This document shows positions 44,418-54,175 of a DNA stretch of 64,000 nucleotides, one piece after another. A program made the translations under genes and the position numbers. The notes beneath the pieces are model-generated. The model saw only the letters and a list, made by a program, of their open reading frames with translations, made no database searches and had not been told where the DNA came from. The stretch is from Clostridia bacterium. GTDB lineage: Bacteria; Bacillota; Clostridia; Oscillospirales; CAG-272. The first letter of the stretch is position 1, and each line of letters opens with the position of its first letter. The DNA is taken from positions 1-64,000 of the forward strand of contig JAFQOG010000008.1 of NCBI GenBank assembly GCA_017420755.1. Reading direction: 5' to 3'.

Positions 44418-45650
44418 TCAATGCTTCTTTTTAATACTGTCCCAATAAGCCTTTGCAGCCTGCTCAGTTTTGTTTTCACCATAGGTATAATAGATAGCAT
44501 TTCTTAAGTCATCAGGCAAATATTGCTGATCAACCCAATCGAACGGATAATCGTGAGGATATTTATAGCCCTTGAACAATGGTGCTCTTAGGTGAAGAGG
44601 AATGGTGTTACCCTTGCCCAAATTAATATCCTCCGTTGCCTTGTTAATGGCCATATAAGCGCTATTAGACTTAGGAGCAGTCGCAAGCATTATAGCGCAA
44701 TTCGCAAGTGGAATTTTCGCCTCCGGGAGTCCAAGCTCTCTTGCAGTACAACAAAGAGCATAGGTTATTTGTGATGCCTGTGGATAGGCAAGCCCTATAT
44801 CCTCTGATGCGATAACCTGTAAGCGTCTGCATGCGGAAATAATATCTCCACCCTCGAGAAGCTTTGCAAGATAAAATACTGCAGCGTCAGGGTCAGAGCC
44901 TCGAATGGATTTTTGAAGTCCGGATAGTAGGTTGTAATGAACATCGTCGTTGCGATCAAAAGCACCCGCCGCAACAGATGGAATAAATTCTGATGCGATT
45001 TCCTTTGTGATTAAATCATCACACGCATAAAAAGCACCCTCTAAAAGCGTTAACGCATGGCGCACATCACCACCGGAGCACGATGCAAGATATTCAAGCG
45101 CATCCTCCTCGTAGCCCTTATTAAGAGATAACTCCTCGTTCATAGCAGAAATAGCTCTTTTCAAAACAGGAACTATTTCATTTGGAGCAACTCTTTTAAA
45201 CTCAAAAACAGAGCATCGAGAAAGAAGAGCATCGTATATATAAAAGTATGGATTTTCAGTTGTAGATGCAATGAGAGTAACACGGCCATCCTCAATATAT
45301 TCAAGCAAGGATTGCTGTTGCTTTTTGTTGAAATATTGAATTTCATCAAGATATAGCAAAATTCCGTTAGATGAAAAAATAGAACCTGATTGGGCAACTA
45401 CATCCTTTATATCGGAAAGAGAAGCAGTTGTAGCATTTAGCTTAAAAAGCTCCATTCCCGAATTTTGAGCGATTATGTTTGCGACAGTAGTTTTTCCTGT
45501 GCCGGGAGGACCGAAAAATATCATGTTCGTAATTCTCCCTGAGCCTACCATTCTGCGAATTATTCCATTTTTAGATATAAGATGAGCTTGTCCCGCAATC
45601 TCGTCAAACGAGGTTGGTCGTAGCTTGTCTGCAATCGGTTGGTTAGTCAT
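44418..45650 (-). CDS. rarA: Replication-associated recombination protein RarA
   Basis: A 410-aa AAA+ ATPase of the RarA/MgsA/WRNIP1 family acting at stalled forks. Walker A GPPGTGKTT, Walker B LYLDEIQYF (Glu-bearing), sensor ASTTENPYF and the MgsA C-terminal domain (about 245-410) are visible. ATG 45650 is chosen on the family N-terminus (ADKLRPTSFDEIAGQ), with an AGAGGT site upstream. Normal length. Confidence 0.93.
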   Translation of the reverse strand: MTNQPIADKLRPTSFDEIAGQAHLISKNGIIRRMVGSGRITNMIFFGPPGTGKTTVANIIAQNSGMELFKLNATTASLSDIKDVVAQSGSIFSSNGILLYLDEIQYFNKKQQQSLLEYIEDGRVTLIASTTENPYFYIYDALLSRCSVFEFKRVAPNEIVPVLKRAISAMNEELSLNKGYEEDALEYLASCSGGDVRHALTLLEGAFYACDDLITKEIASEFIPSVAAGAFDRNDDVHYNLLSGLQKSIRGSDPDAAVFYLAKLLEGGDIISACRRLQVIASEDIGLAYPQASQITYALCCTARELGLPEAKIPLANCAIMLATAPKSNSAYMAINKATEDINLGKGNTIPLHLRAPLFKGYKYPHDYPFDWVDQQYLPDDLRNAIYYTYGENKTEQAAKAYWDSIKKKH

Positions 45651-45754
45651 AAAAAAACCTCTTTTCAAATTTGGCATAAGCCCTTTTGATATTTTATCAT
45701 AGATTTCGCAAAAAATCAATATAAATATATTATGATTTTAAAAAGGAGAGGCTT

Positions 45755-45877
45755 ATGGAGACCTTTTATACCATAAATTCACCAAACCAATATGTAGGAA
45801 AATACATGAAAAACAACGAAAAAATTCCAATTTTTGCCAAGCTTTTGGAAGAAGGTTGGAGCGAAATTAATGGATAA
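45755..45877 (+). CDS. 40-aa ORF coupled to the M50 protease gene
   Basis: A short frame starting METFYTI and ending LLEEGWSEING. AAGGAG lies 8 nt before the ATG. Its last eight bases overlap the start of the M50 protease gene (ATGGATAA), the layout of translational coupling. No membrane segment. I do not recognise it; it may be a partner or substrate of the protease, a leader peptide, or only a coupling device. Confidence 0.6.
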   Translation: METFYTINSPNQYVGKYMKNNEKIPIFAKLLEEGWSEING

Positions 45878-46445
45878 AATAGGAGAAAAAATAGGCTTTT
45901 TAGCAGTGCTTTTAACAATGATGAGCATCTCGTCATCTCCGTATCCTATGATGCTGATTTTGGCATACATAATTCATGAGCTAGGGCACATAATTATAGC
46001 CAAAATCAACCACATTCCAATGCGAAAATTCAAAATAGGCTCGTTTCGCTTAAGCCTGTCCTATGATTGCTCAGGCGTGCCATATAAAAAAGAACTTTTT
46101 GTATGTCTGGGAGGAATAGCCTTTAATTTGCTTTTCGCCTCTCTTATGGCGATTTTAAAACTTTATAAATATGATAGCATAAGCTTTTTTATTTTGTGCA
46201 ATTTGTCCCTTGCGCTCATGAATTTATACCCCGTTTCTACCTTGGATGGAGGTGGAATCCTCAAGTGCTTGCTCATGATGCTTTTTGATGCTGAAAAGGC
46301 AGAAAAAATCTCAAAAATTATATCGCTAATTGCCGTTTTTATTCTGTGGCTTTGCGCAGTATATTTACAGCTCGTTTTCGATTCAAATATCTCAATGCTT
46401 TTTATTTCGATTTTTCTTTTGATAGAACTTTGCTTTTCATGCTAA
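45870..46445 (+). CDS. M50 site-2 protease (SpoIVFB-like)
   Basis: A 191-aa intramembrane zinc metalloprotease with about five membrane segments. The zinc motif HELGH (H36, E37, H40) lies in the second helix, and an NLYPVSTLDGGGILKC segment (about 121-136) gives the matching Asp of the M50 family. Small size resembles SpoIVFB-type proteases without a CBS domain. In sporulation SpoIVFB processes pro-sigma-K; whether this one does so is unknown. ATG 45870 overlaps the 40-aa ORF. Confidence 0.8.
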   Translation: MDKIGEKIGFLAVLLTMMSISSSPYPMMLILAYIIHELGHIIIAKINHIPMRKFKIGSFRLSLSYDCSGVPYKKELFVCLGGIAFNLLFASLMAILKLYKYDSISFFILCNLSLALMNLYPVSTLDGGGILKCLLMMLFDAEKAEKISKIISLIAVFILWLCAVYLQLVFDSNISMLFISIFLLIELCFSC

Positions 46446-46473
46446 AAAAATTTATAATATTTTTAAAAATCTA

Positions 46474-46502
46474 TTGCACATTTCTATAATATCTGTTATA
46501 AT
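46474..46502 (+). promoter_or_regulatory. Promoter of the pot operon
   Basis: TTGCAC (46474-46479), 17-bp spacer, TATAAT (46497-46502). Confidence 0.75.
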
Positions 46503-46582
46503 TCAAATTGATTTACTAGCAAGTACGAAAAAAGAAGATTTTTGTAAATGTAGGTCAAATCTATGAAAGAACGGGGATAGAA

Positions 46583-47704
46583 ATGAACGAAAAAAAGATC
46601 ATTGAGTTAAAAGGCGTTGCTAAATCCTTTGACGGAGAAATCATTCTCGACAACATCGATCTCGATGTTCATGAAAAGGAATTTATGACATTACTTGGCC
46701 CTTCCGGATGTGGAAAGACCACTACCTTGCGTATCATCGCGGGATTTGTTACTCCTGATAGTGGAGAGGTAATGTTCGATGGTGAACTAATTAACGATTT
46801 ACCACCGTACAAGCGTTCGGTAAACACCGTATTCCAAAAATACGCGCTGTTTCCGCATCTTAATGTTTACGAAAACATTGCTTTTGCTCTTCGATTGAAA
46901 AAGGTATCAGAAGAAGAAATTTATGAGCGTGTAGAGGAAATGCTCACTATGGTTAACTTAAGGGGCTTTGAAAAAAGAGATGTCAACTTGCTCTCAGGTG
47001 GCCAACAGCAAAGAGTAGCTATCGCTCGTGCTCTAATTAATAAACCAAGGGTTCTTTTGCTTGACGAGCCTCTCGGAGCGCTAGATTTGAAGCTTCGTAA
47101 GGATATGCAGAACGAGCTCAAAAATATTCAAAGAAAAACAGGCATAACATTTATATATGTAACTCACGATCAAGAGGAGGCTCTTAGTATGTCTGATACC
47201 GTTGTCGTTATGGCAAACGGAAAAATTCAGCAAATTGGAACTCCTACCGATATTTATAATGAGCCACAAAACGCTTTTGTTGCCGACTTTATCGGTGAGA
47301 GTAACATAATAGATGGTGTTATGCTTGATGACTATAAAGTAAAATTCTCAGGTCAAGAATTTGAATGTCTTGATAAGGGCTTTTCTAAGAATGAGCCTGT
47401 TGATGTTGTAGTGCGTCCTGAGGATGTCGATGTTGTTTCTCCTGAAAAGGGAATGCTTTGTGGCGTAGTTGACTCTGTAACCTTTAAGGGCGTTCACTAT
47501 GAAATTATTGTAACCATCAATAATTTCAAATGGATGATTCAATCAACCGACTATGTCGCTCCAACACAAAGCATAGGCTTGTATATTGAGCCTGATGCAA
47601 TTCATATAATGAAAAAATCCGAATATTCAAATATGTTTGGAGATTACTCGTCCTTTAGTGATGAGTTGGATAGATTATCTGACGCAACCGAGGAGGAAGA
47701 GTAA
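46583..47704 (+). CDS. potA: Spermidine/putrescine ABC transporter ATPase
   Basis: A 373-aa PotA. Walker [10 protein letters not shown] (about 39-47), signature LSGGQQQR, Walker [12 protein letters not shown] and an H-loop VTHDQEE; the C-terminal TOBE-like domain (about 240-350) senses substrate. It powers polyamine import together with PotB and the PotC-PotD fusion. A GGGGAT site precedes the ATG. Confidence 0.93.
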   Translation: MNEKKIIELKGVAKSFDGEIILDNIDLDVHEKEFMTLLGPSGCGKTTTLRIIAGFVTPDSGEVMFDGELINDLPPYKRSVNTVFQKYALFPHLNVYENIAFALRLKKVSEEEIYERVEEMLTMVNLRGFEKRDVNLLSGGQQQRVAIARALINKPRVLLLDEPLGALDLKLRKDMQNELKNIQRKTGITFIYVTHDQEEALSMSDTVVVMANGKIQQIGTPTDIYNEPQNAFVADFIGESNIIDGVMLDDYKVKFSGQEFECLDKGFSKNEPVDVVVRPEDVDVVSPEKGMLCGVVDSVTFKGVHYEIIVTINNFKWMIQSTDYVAPTQSIGLYIEPDAIHIMKKSEYSNMFGDYSSFSDELDRLSDATEEEE

Positions 47705-47709
47705 AGACA

Positions 47710-48540
47710 ATGACAAAAAAGGGCTTAATTCAAAAGGCAGCCGCATCACCACATATTGTGTGGGCTGTGCTGTTCATTATTGCACCGCTTCTTTTTGTCG
47801 TGTATTATGCTTTTACAGATAGCGAGGGTAAATTCACCTTTTCAAACATTGGAGAGTTAGCACAGGCTAGCTATCTCGAGGTCTTTTTAAGGTCTATTTG
47901 CTTTGCGTTTCTAGCAACCGTTATTTGCCTTGTAATCGCATATCCTATCGCTTATTTTATGACCAAGACAAGCCCAAGGACTCAAAAAATCCTTATAATG
48001 CTTGTTATGCTTCCACAATGGCTAAACTTCCTCATTCGTACATATTCATGGATGGCGTTGCTTGAGGATACAGGCATTATCAACTCGCTTCTCGATAAAA
48101 TAGGCATAGACCCAATACACATGATAAATACATCAGGTGCAGTTATTTTAGGAATGGTATATAACTATTTGCCATATATGATAATTCCACTACATTCTGT
48201 TATGAGCAAGATTGATACAAGATTGCTCGAGGCAGCATCTGACCTTGGTTGTAGTCCGTTTAAGGTTATAACTAGCGTAGTGCTTCCCCTTAGTGTTTCG
48301 GGAATTATTTCAGGCGTTACAATGGTTTTTGTACCATCAATTAGTACCTTCTATATTTCACAAAAGCTCGGTGGAGGAAACTTCGACCTTATCGGTGATA
48401 CGATTGAGCGTCAATTCCAAACTGCATATAACTATAACCTCGGTGCTGCGATGTCGCTTGTGCTTATGATAATTATCATGATTAGCATGGCGATAATGAA
48501 TAAGTATTCGGGCGAGGACGACGGAGGTGTAGTAGTATGA
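47710..48540 (+). CDS. potB: Spermidine/putrescine permease PotB
   Basis: A 276-aa permease with six membrane helices and the EAA loop (EAASDLGCSPFKVITSVVLPLS) that docks to PotA. It follows potA by 5 nt and overlaps the next gene by 4 nt. Confidence 0.92.
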   Translation: MTKKGLIQKAAASPHIVWAVLFIIAPLLFVVYYAFTDSEGKFTFSNIGELAQASYLEVFLRSICFAFLATVICLVIAYPIAYFMTKTSPRTQKILIMLVMLPQWLNFLIRTYSWMALLEDTGIINSLLDKIGIDPIHMINTSGAVILGMVYNYLPYMIIPLHSVMSKIDTRLLEAASDLGCSPFKVITSVVLPLSVSGIISGVTMVFVPSISTFYISQKLGGGNFDLIGDTIERQFQTAYNYNLGAAMSLVLMIIIMISMAIMNKYSGEDDGGVVV

Positions 48541-50759
48541 AAAAGAAAATTGCACAAAACATCTACACCATACTTGTGTTCGTGTTCCTTTATATGCCGA
48601 TCGCTGTGCTTATTTTGTATTCATTTAACGCATCAAATAGTACAAGCACCTTTGATGGCTTTTCGCTTAAATGGTACAGAGAGCTATTCAGTGATTCAGC
48701 ATCACTAAACGCTCTTAAAAACACACTTATACTTGCAATTCTGTCAGCTGTAATCTCTACAATAATAGGAACTATGGCTGCATACGGAATTAATAAAATG
48801 CAAAATAAGTATGTAAAAAGTGCTACAATGTCAGTTACCAAAATCCCAATGATGAACCCCGAAATCGTAACCGGTATCTCAATGATGCTTTTGTTCGTTT
48901 TTGTCGGAGTTTTAATCGGCGGAAAGGCAAGCCTAGGCTTTGGAACTGTTCTCATAGCTCATATTACATTCAATTTGCCGTATGTTATTTTGTCCGTTAT
49001 GCCTAAATTTAAGCAAATGGATAAAAGTTTACCCGAGGCGGCTCTAGATCTCGGCTGTACGCCATTTCAGTCATTTTTCAAGGTGGAATTGCCACAAATT
49101 ATGCCTGGAATTATCTCGGGCTTGATTATGGCGTTTACCCTGTCACTTGACGACTTTGTAATCAGCTATTTTACAATCGGTAGTGGCTTTGAAACACTTC
49201 CAATTAGAATTTATTCAATGACCAAAAAGCGCGTAACCCCCGATATGTATGCGCTTTCAACCTTGATATTCGTATCAATCCTTATTTTGCTTGTTGTATC
49301 AAACCTTATCTCTGATAAGAACAGAGATAAAATGAGCAAAAAGGCAAAAAAGATTACTAAAATCGTAGTTGGATCGGTGTTTGGAGCAATTGCTCTTATA
49401 ACACTCATCGTGCTAATCGCGTCAGCAGGCACCAAGACAGTTACTTTGAATGTCTATAACTGGGGAGAATATATCTCCGACGGTAGCGAGGATACATACG
49501 ACACCAATGCCGAATTTGAAAAATACTACGAGGAGTGGTATTACGAAAAATATGGCGAGCATATAAATGTTCAGGTAAATTACACCACCTTCGCAAGCAA
49601 CGAGGACTTGTATGCAAAGCTAAAGAGTGGAGCAACAGGATATGATGTTATAATCCCGTCTGACTATATGATTGAGAGATTAAAGGCCGATGGACTATTA
49701 CAGCCTCTAAACTTAAATAACATTCCCAATTACGAAAATATATCAGACCAATTCAAAAATCCGTTCTACGATAGCGATCCTGACGAAAAATATACCGTTA
49801 TGTACACCTACGGAATTATCGGTATCGTATATAATAAAGACAAAATCGACCCCTCTGACCTTGAAAAAATCGAAAACGGAGAGGCTGGCTGGGAGCTTTT
49901 GTGGGATGAAAAATACGCAGGTCAAATTCTTCAATTCAATAACGCAAGAGATGCATTTGGAACAGCTATGTATGCGCTTGGAATTGATGTAAATAACGCA
50001 ACCCCTGAAGAATGGAAAATGGCATTTGAAAAGCTAAAGGCGCAAAAGCCATTAGTCCAAAGCTATGTTATGGATGAAATCTATAACAAAATGGAAAGCG
50101 GAGAGGCAACTCTTGCCGCCTACTACGCAGGAGATTGCCTGTCAATGATCGCTAATAACGAATCCCTTGGATTTTTCTATCCAAAGAACGAGAATGGCGA
50201 GTATGTAACAAATATATTTGCAGACGCTATGTGTATTCCAGCAGGCGCTTCAAATAAGGAGCTAGCCGAGGCATATATTAACTTTATGCTTGACGAGGAG
50301 CATGGCGCAGCAAGAGCTAACGCAGAATATATTTATTACGCATCTCCTAATAAAACAGTCTTTGAGGACCTCGAATATATAGACTATCTTGGCGAGGATT
50401 ATGAGCTCATTTATGACCCCGATTTTAATGAGCCATATGGAAACGGAGAGCAAACCTATATCGAGTATATGTTTGCAACATACGCATATAGAGATATGAC
50501 CGAGGAAAACAGAGCAAGACTCAATGGCTTGTGGGAGGAGCTAAAGGTAGATTCAACCTCGTTTGGTAGTGGAATTTATATTGTGTGCGCTGTGATTGTA
50601 GTGCTTATCGTTGCCTTTGGAGTGTATAAATACATTCAAAAAAGGCAGAGAAGAAGGCTTTATTGGAACAACCCCGCACCTGCAAAATTCGAGAATACAA
50701 TGAGTATTCCAAAAGTTGTAGCTCCAAACGATAATAACACACCCAATAGCACAAATTAA
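48537..50759 (+). CDS. potCD: Fused PotC permease and PotD binding protein
   Basis: A 740-aa fusion. Residues about 1-265 are a six-helix permease with EAALDLGCTPFQSFFKVELPQIMPG; a further helix (about 280-300) leads outward; residues about 300-670 form a polyamine-binding domain starting VTLNVYNWGEYISDG; a final helix (about 680-700) and a basic tail follow. Anchoring the binding protein to the permease is known in some Firmicutes; the extra C-terminal helix is unusual. Start overlaps potB (ATGA), with GGAGGT upstream. Confidence 0.92.
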   Translation: MKKKIAQNIYTILVFVFLYMPIAVLILYSFNASNSTSTFDGFSLKWYRELFSDSASLNALKNTLILAILSAVISTIIGTMAAYGINKMQNKYVKSATMSVTKIPMMNPEIVTGISMMLLFVFVGVLIGGKASLGFGTVLIAHITFNLPYVILSVMPKFKQMDKSLPEAALDLGCTPFQSFFKVELPQIMPGIISGLIMAFTLSLDDFVISYFTIGSGFETLPIRIYSMTKKRVTPDMYALSTLIFVSILILLVVSNLISDKNRDKMSKKAKKITKIVVGSVFGAIALITLIVLIASAGTKTVTLNVYNWGEYISDGSEDTYDTNAEFEKYYEEWYYEKYGEHINVQVNYTTFASNEDLYAKLKSGATGYDVIIPSDYMIERLKADGLLQPLNLNNIPNYENISDQFKNPFYDSDPDEKYTVMYTYGIIGIVYNKDKIDPSDLEKIENGEAGWELLWDEKYAGQILQFNNARDAFGTAMYALGIDVNNATPEEWKMAFEKLKAQKPLVQSYVMDEIYNKMESGEATLAAYYAGDCLSMIANNESLGFFYPKNENGEYVTNIFADAMCIPAGASNKELAEAYINFMLDEEHGAARANAEYIYYASPNKTVFEDLEYIDYLGEDYELIYDPDFNEPYGNGEQTYIEYMFATYAYRDMTEENRARLNGLWEELKVDSTSFGSGIYIVCAVIVVLIVAFGVYKYIQKRQRRRLYWNNPAPAKFENTMSIPKVVAPNDNNTPNSTN

Positions 50760-50762
50760 TAC

Positions 50763-50796
50763 AAAAATCACCGAGAATGTTTCTCGGTGATTTTTA
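50763..50796. terminator. Bidirectional terminator after the pot operon
   Basis: AAATCACCGAGAA/TTCTCGGTGATTT hairpin flanked by A and T runs, between convergent genes. Confidence 0.88.
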
Positions 50797-50797
50797 A

Positions 50798-51574
50798 TTA
50801 ATTGCTTGAATTCTTTCTGCGAAGCTTTTCGGCTTGATCAATGTAATCGGGGTGAAAGCCATCAACCTCTCCGCGCTGAATAGCGCCTAAAATTCTGTGA
50901 TAAAGCCCGGGATGCTCGCGTTCAAATGGCTCTAAAAACGCCTTCATTTTGGCTCTTTCCGTGTTTCCGTCAGCAGGACAGGGTGCTTTGTAAATTGGCA
51001 AGCTCTCCCTTGTGGCAAAGGATAAAATTTCCTTTTCGCTTGTGTAAATCAAAGGCCTAATCATTGTCAAATCCTTTATAGAAAGGTAAGTAACAGGCCT
51101 AAAGCAACCAATTCTGCCCTCGAAAAATAGATTTAACATAAAGGTTTCAACAACATCGTCAAAATGATGCCCGAGAGCTATCTTGTTACAGCCAAGCTCC
51201 TTTGATGCATCATGCAAAGCCCCTCGCCTCATTCTCGCACAAAGCGAGCAAGGGCTCTTTTCCCTTCGTACATTAAAAATAATTTCATAAATTTGAGTTG
51301 GAATAATATGATATTCAACCTCAAGCTCCTCGCAAAGCCTCGAAATCTCGGAAAAATCGCTACCCTCAAAGCCCATATCTATTGTGATAGCAACAAGAGT
51401 GAATTTCTGCTTTAAAAAGACCCTCATTCGTGCTAGCGCACAAAGAAGAGTGAGCGAGTCCTTTCCGCCGGAAACACCGACAGCAATTCTGTCGCCATCC
51501 TCAATCATGTTGTATTCCTCAATCGCCTTGCGTGTGTGGCTGAGTATTCTTTGAATGCTTTTGAATTCCTTCAT
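50798..51574 (-). CDS. TtcA-like tRNA thiolation PP-loop ATPase
   Basis: A 258-aa PP-loop ATPase with SGGKDS (35-40), a cluster-binding CSLCARMRR pair and a further Cys in PCPADGN near residue 210. This resembles TtcA, which makes 2-thiocytidine in tRNA with an Fe-S cluster. ATG 51574 is chosen for the AGAGGT site and homology. It is divergent from the amidase gene. TtcA-family paralogues in Firmicutes can have other targets. Confidence 0.82.
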   Translation of the reverse strand: MKEFKSIQRILSHTRKAIEEYNMIEDGDRIAVGVSGGKDSLTLLCALARMRVFLKQKFTLVAITIDMGFEGSDFSEISRLCEELEVEYHIIPTQIYEIIFNVRREKSPCSLCARMRRGALHDASKELGCNKIALGHHFDDVVETFMLNLFFEGRIGCFRPVTYLSIKDLTMIRPLIYTSEKEILSFATRESLPIYKAPCPADGNTERAKMKAFLEPFEREHPGLYHRILGAIQRGEVDGFHPDYIDQAEKLRRKNSSN

Positions 51575-51625
51575 AGTAACCTCTTTGAAAAAAACGAATA
51601 AAATATTTAAAAAAGGGGGGATAAT

Positions 51626-52189
51626 ATGGCAATAAAAATTTATATAGACCAAGGACATAATCCTCGTAGCCCAAATACAGGCGCTGAGGGTAACGGATAC
51701 GCAGAGCAGGACATAACCTATGCAGTAGGGCAAAGCCTCGCCACGCTTTTGCGAAATAATGGTAATTTCGAGGTAAGACTCTCTCGCCCGACACCAGACA
51801 CACAGCTCGGTACATCTAACGCATCAAGCCTAAGAGTAAGAGTAGATGAAGCAAACTCGTGGGGCGCAGACTATTTTATAAGCATTCATACAAACGCATC
51901 AACTTCAAGCTCTGCAAGTGGTAGCGAGGCGCTTGTTTATAGAGTGCCATCGGTAGCCGAGGAGCTAGGCGAGGATATATTAGACGCCTTAAACGAGGCA
52001 ACAGGACTCCAAAACAGAGGCATTAAGGTGCGCCCCGGGCTTTATGTACTAAGAAGAACAAATATGCCCGCAGTCCTTGTCGAAATAGGCTTTATCTCAA
52101 ATCCGTCAGATGCCAATCTTATGGCAAATAACCCTCAGCTCTTTGCTCGAGGAATATATAACGGTATTCTCGATTACCTCGATCTTTAA
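51626..52189 (+). CDS. N-acetylmuramoyl-L-alanine amidase without signal peptide
   Basis: A 187-aa Amidase_3 domain alone. Zinc ligands H11 (DQGHN), E27 and H88 (ISIHTN) and catalytic E153 (VEIGF) are present. There is no signal peptide, transmembrane helix or binding domain, so export would need lysis or a mother-cell role, as for spore-mother-cell amidases (CwlC type) or phage enzymes. Strong AAGGGGGG site. No phage gene nearby. Confidence 0.88.
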   Translation: MAIKIYIDQGHNPRSPNTGAEGNGYAEQDITYAVGQSLATLLRNNGNFEVRLSRPTPDTQLGTSNASSLRVRVDEANSWGADYFISIHTNASTSSSASGSEALVYRVPSVAEELGEDILDALNEATGLQNRGIKVRPGLYVLRRTNMPAVLVEIGFISNPSDANLMANNPQLFARGIYNGILDYLDL

Positions 52190-52216
52190 TATTCTAACAT
52201 AACAAATTAAATAAAT

Positions 52217-52256
52217 CAATAAAAATCCCTCTTTTTACATAAACGAGGGGTTTTTT
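52217..52256 (+). terminator. Terminator of the amidase gene
   Basis: CCCTC/GAGGG hairpin with a T6 run. Confidence 0.75.
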
Positions 52257-52257
52257 G

Positions 52258-52286
52258 TTGACTTTTTGTAGTGTATATGATAATAT
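52258..52286 (+). promoter_or_regulatory. Promoter of the MORN-DUF6273 gene
   Basis: TTGACT (52258-52263), 17-bp spacer, TAATAT (52281-52286). It sits right after the upstream terminator. Confidence 0.7.
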
Positions 52287-52393
52287 TGTTATATATTGCA
52301 GAAAAACGCAATTGTCACAAAATTTAGGACTCATAGTGTGTGCGTAAGTGACAAAATCATAATAGATTGTTATAAACAAAGGAGAATATAGCG

Positions 52394-53539
52394 GTGGAAA
52401 ATACGATAAAATATCCAAACGGAAATTCTTACGAGGGCGCAGTTAATGATAGAAAACTTCCTCACGGAATGGGTACTATGAAATATTCCGACGGAAGCGT
52501 GTATGTCGGCAGATGGAATTTCGGTGCATGGTATGGAGAAGGCACCTTTATTGATGGACGCAGAGTATATGTAGGAACTTGGGTTGGCACTAAAAAAAGC
52601 GAGTATGTAACTCTTGTTGAAAATGGCGAAGCTATGCGTGGCAAAATGGACGAAATCGGATTTCTCGGCCCTGACGGAGAACGCTTGCCTGAGCCTGCCC
52701 AAGAGCAAAATGATGATATACCAAACGAGGATAAGCCTGCTTCCAATGTACATAAAATCACCGGTGGCGACGCACCTCTCTATAAAAGAGTAGGCGAAAA
52801 AACAATTCTTTTCGGCACCTATCCTCAGATAATAAAGGCAGATAATGTAACAATTACAGATACCACAAACGAAAATGGCTATTTCTTAGGAAGCGACGGA
52901 GAATGGTATGCAAAGGTTGTAGCAAGTCCATATGACTCCTCATATAAATTCTCAAATGACGCATCTGTGACAAGTGGATCTACCTATTACTTCAAGGTAG
53001 AGCCAATCAAATGGAGAATACTCTCAACGGATGGCGATACAGCTCTTATTTTGTGCGATAGCATAATAGCAAATCATAGATATGACAATGATTCAAACAA
53101 CTATATGGATAGCGAAATAAGACAATGGTTAAACGAGCAATTCTATAAGACCGCCTTTACAGATATGCAAAGGGAAATTATATTGACAACCACGGTTGAC
53201 AATAGCGTAGCAAGCACAGGTTACTCAAGTAACCAATACGCCTGTGAGGACACAGAGGATAAGGTGTTCCTGTTAAGCTATAAGGAAGTAACAAACAGTA
53301 TATATGGCTTTAATAATACAGCAAGAAGAATGTTAACAAGTGACTATTCAAGAGCAACAGGTTCGTATATGAATGCATCCTCGGATTATTATGGTAACGG
53401 CTCTTGGTGGCTCCGTTCTCCTTTCGATTACAATCGTAACTATGCGCGCTATGTCTACCGTGACGGTGATGCCTACACCAACTATGTCAACTATACTTAC
53501 TCTGGCGTTGTCCCTGCTTTGCAAATTCAATTGAATTAG
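52394..53539 (+). CDS. MORN-repeat protein with DUF6273 domain
   Basis: A 381-aa protein. Three MORN-like repeats at about 6-65 (YPNGNSYEGAV, YSDGSVYVGRW, IDGRRVYVGTW) are followed by a linker (about 90-125) and a DUF6273-type domain (about 150-381) with a W-rich motif ('GSWWLRSP', about 336-343). No signal peptide is seen. MORN repeats often bind membranes or proteins; DUF6273 is common in Clostridia surface or mobile proteins. Start GTG at 52394 behind AAGGAGAA. Function unknown. Confidence 0.75.
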   Translation: MENTIKYPNGNSYEGAVNDRKLPHGMGTMKYSDGSVYVGRWNFGAWYGEGTFIDGRRVYVGTWVGTKKSEYVTLVENGEAMRGKMDEIGFLGPDGERLPEPAQEQNDDIPNEDKPASNVHKITGGDAPLYKRVGEKTILFGTYPQIIKADNVTITDTTNENGYFLGSDGEWYAKVVASPYDSSYKFSNDASVTSGSTYYFKVEPIKWRILSTDGDTALILCDSIIANHRYDNDSNNYMDSEIRQWLNEQFYKTAFTDMQREIILTTTVDNSVASTGYSSNQYACEDTEDKVFLLSYKEVTNSIYGFNNTARRMLTSDYSRATGSYMNASSDYYGNGSWWLRSPFDYNRNYARYVYRDGDAYTNYVNYTYSGVVPALQIQLN

Positions 53540-53580
53540 ATAATTATTAAATTCTAAAATTCAATAATTCCAAAATTCAA

Positions 53581-53630
53581 AAACCGCTTATCAATCCTTT
53601 TGAACAAAGGAAATAAGCGGTTTTATTTTT
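53581..53630. terminator. Bidirectional terminator before spoVT
   Basis: AAACCGCTTAT/ATAAGCGGTTT hairpin with an inner AATCCTTT/AAAGG pairing and T-rich tail. Confidence 0.75.
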
Positions 53631-53635
53631 ATTAA

Positions 53636-54175
53636 TTAACCCTCGAATTGTCTGCCTAAAAATGCGCCTGCAGTTTGAATTAGCTTTGCCTCGGTTGGAT
53701 TTTCTCCTTGGTCATTTCCTGTATATACCGACGCAATACAACCGACAATATCACCATCTGAAATTATCGGCATAGCATATTTTATAAGAGAAGCTCCACC
53801 CTCAACAATGCTTATCTCGGGTGCGCCCTGCTTGTGTGAATACATAGCTCTGCCTTCGATTATATTCTCAAAATCCTCGCTTAGCTTTCTATCAAGATAT
53901 TCACGCCTTGAAATTCCTGCGCTTGCAATAACACTATCTCTGTCAGTTACAATAACTGCCATTTGACATGTTTTGTAAAGAGTTTCAACATATTGTGATG
54001 CAAACGAGGCAAGCTCGCCAATAGGGGAGTATTTTTTAAAAATAACCTCACCATCCTTGCCCGTATAGATTTCGAGGGGCGCTCCCTCGTGTATTCGCAT
54101 GGTTCTTCTAATTTCCTTTGGTATAACGACTCGTCCTAGGTCGTCAATTCTTCGTACAATTCCAGTAGCCTTCAT
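53636..54175 (-). CDS. spoVT: Stage V sporulation protein T
   Basis: A 179-aa SpoVT. The N-terminal AbrB-type swapped-hairpin DNA-binding domain (1-50, ATGIVRRIDDLGRVVIPKEIRR) is followed by a GAF-like domain (about 60-178). It regulates late forespore genes in Bacillus and Clostridium. Normal length. AAGGAGA site. Its presence suggests an endospore-forming lineage. Confidence 0.95.
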   Translation of the reverse strand: MKATGIVRRIDDLGRVVIPKEIRRTMRIHEGAPLEIYTGKDGEVIFKKYSPIGELASFASQYVETLYKTCQMAVIVTDRDSVIASAGISRREYLDRKLSEDFENIIEGRAMYSHKQGAPEISIVEGGASLIKYAMPIISDGDIVGCIASVYTGNDQGENPTEAKLIQTAGAFLGRQFEG

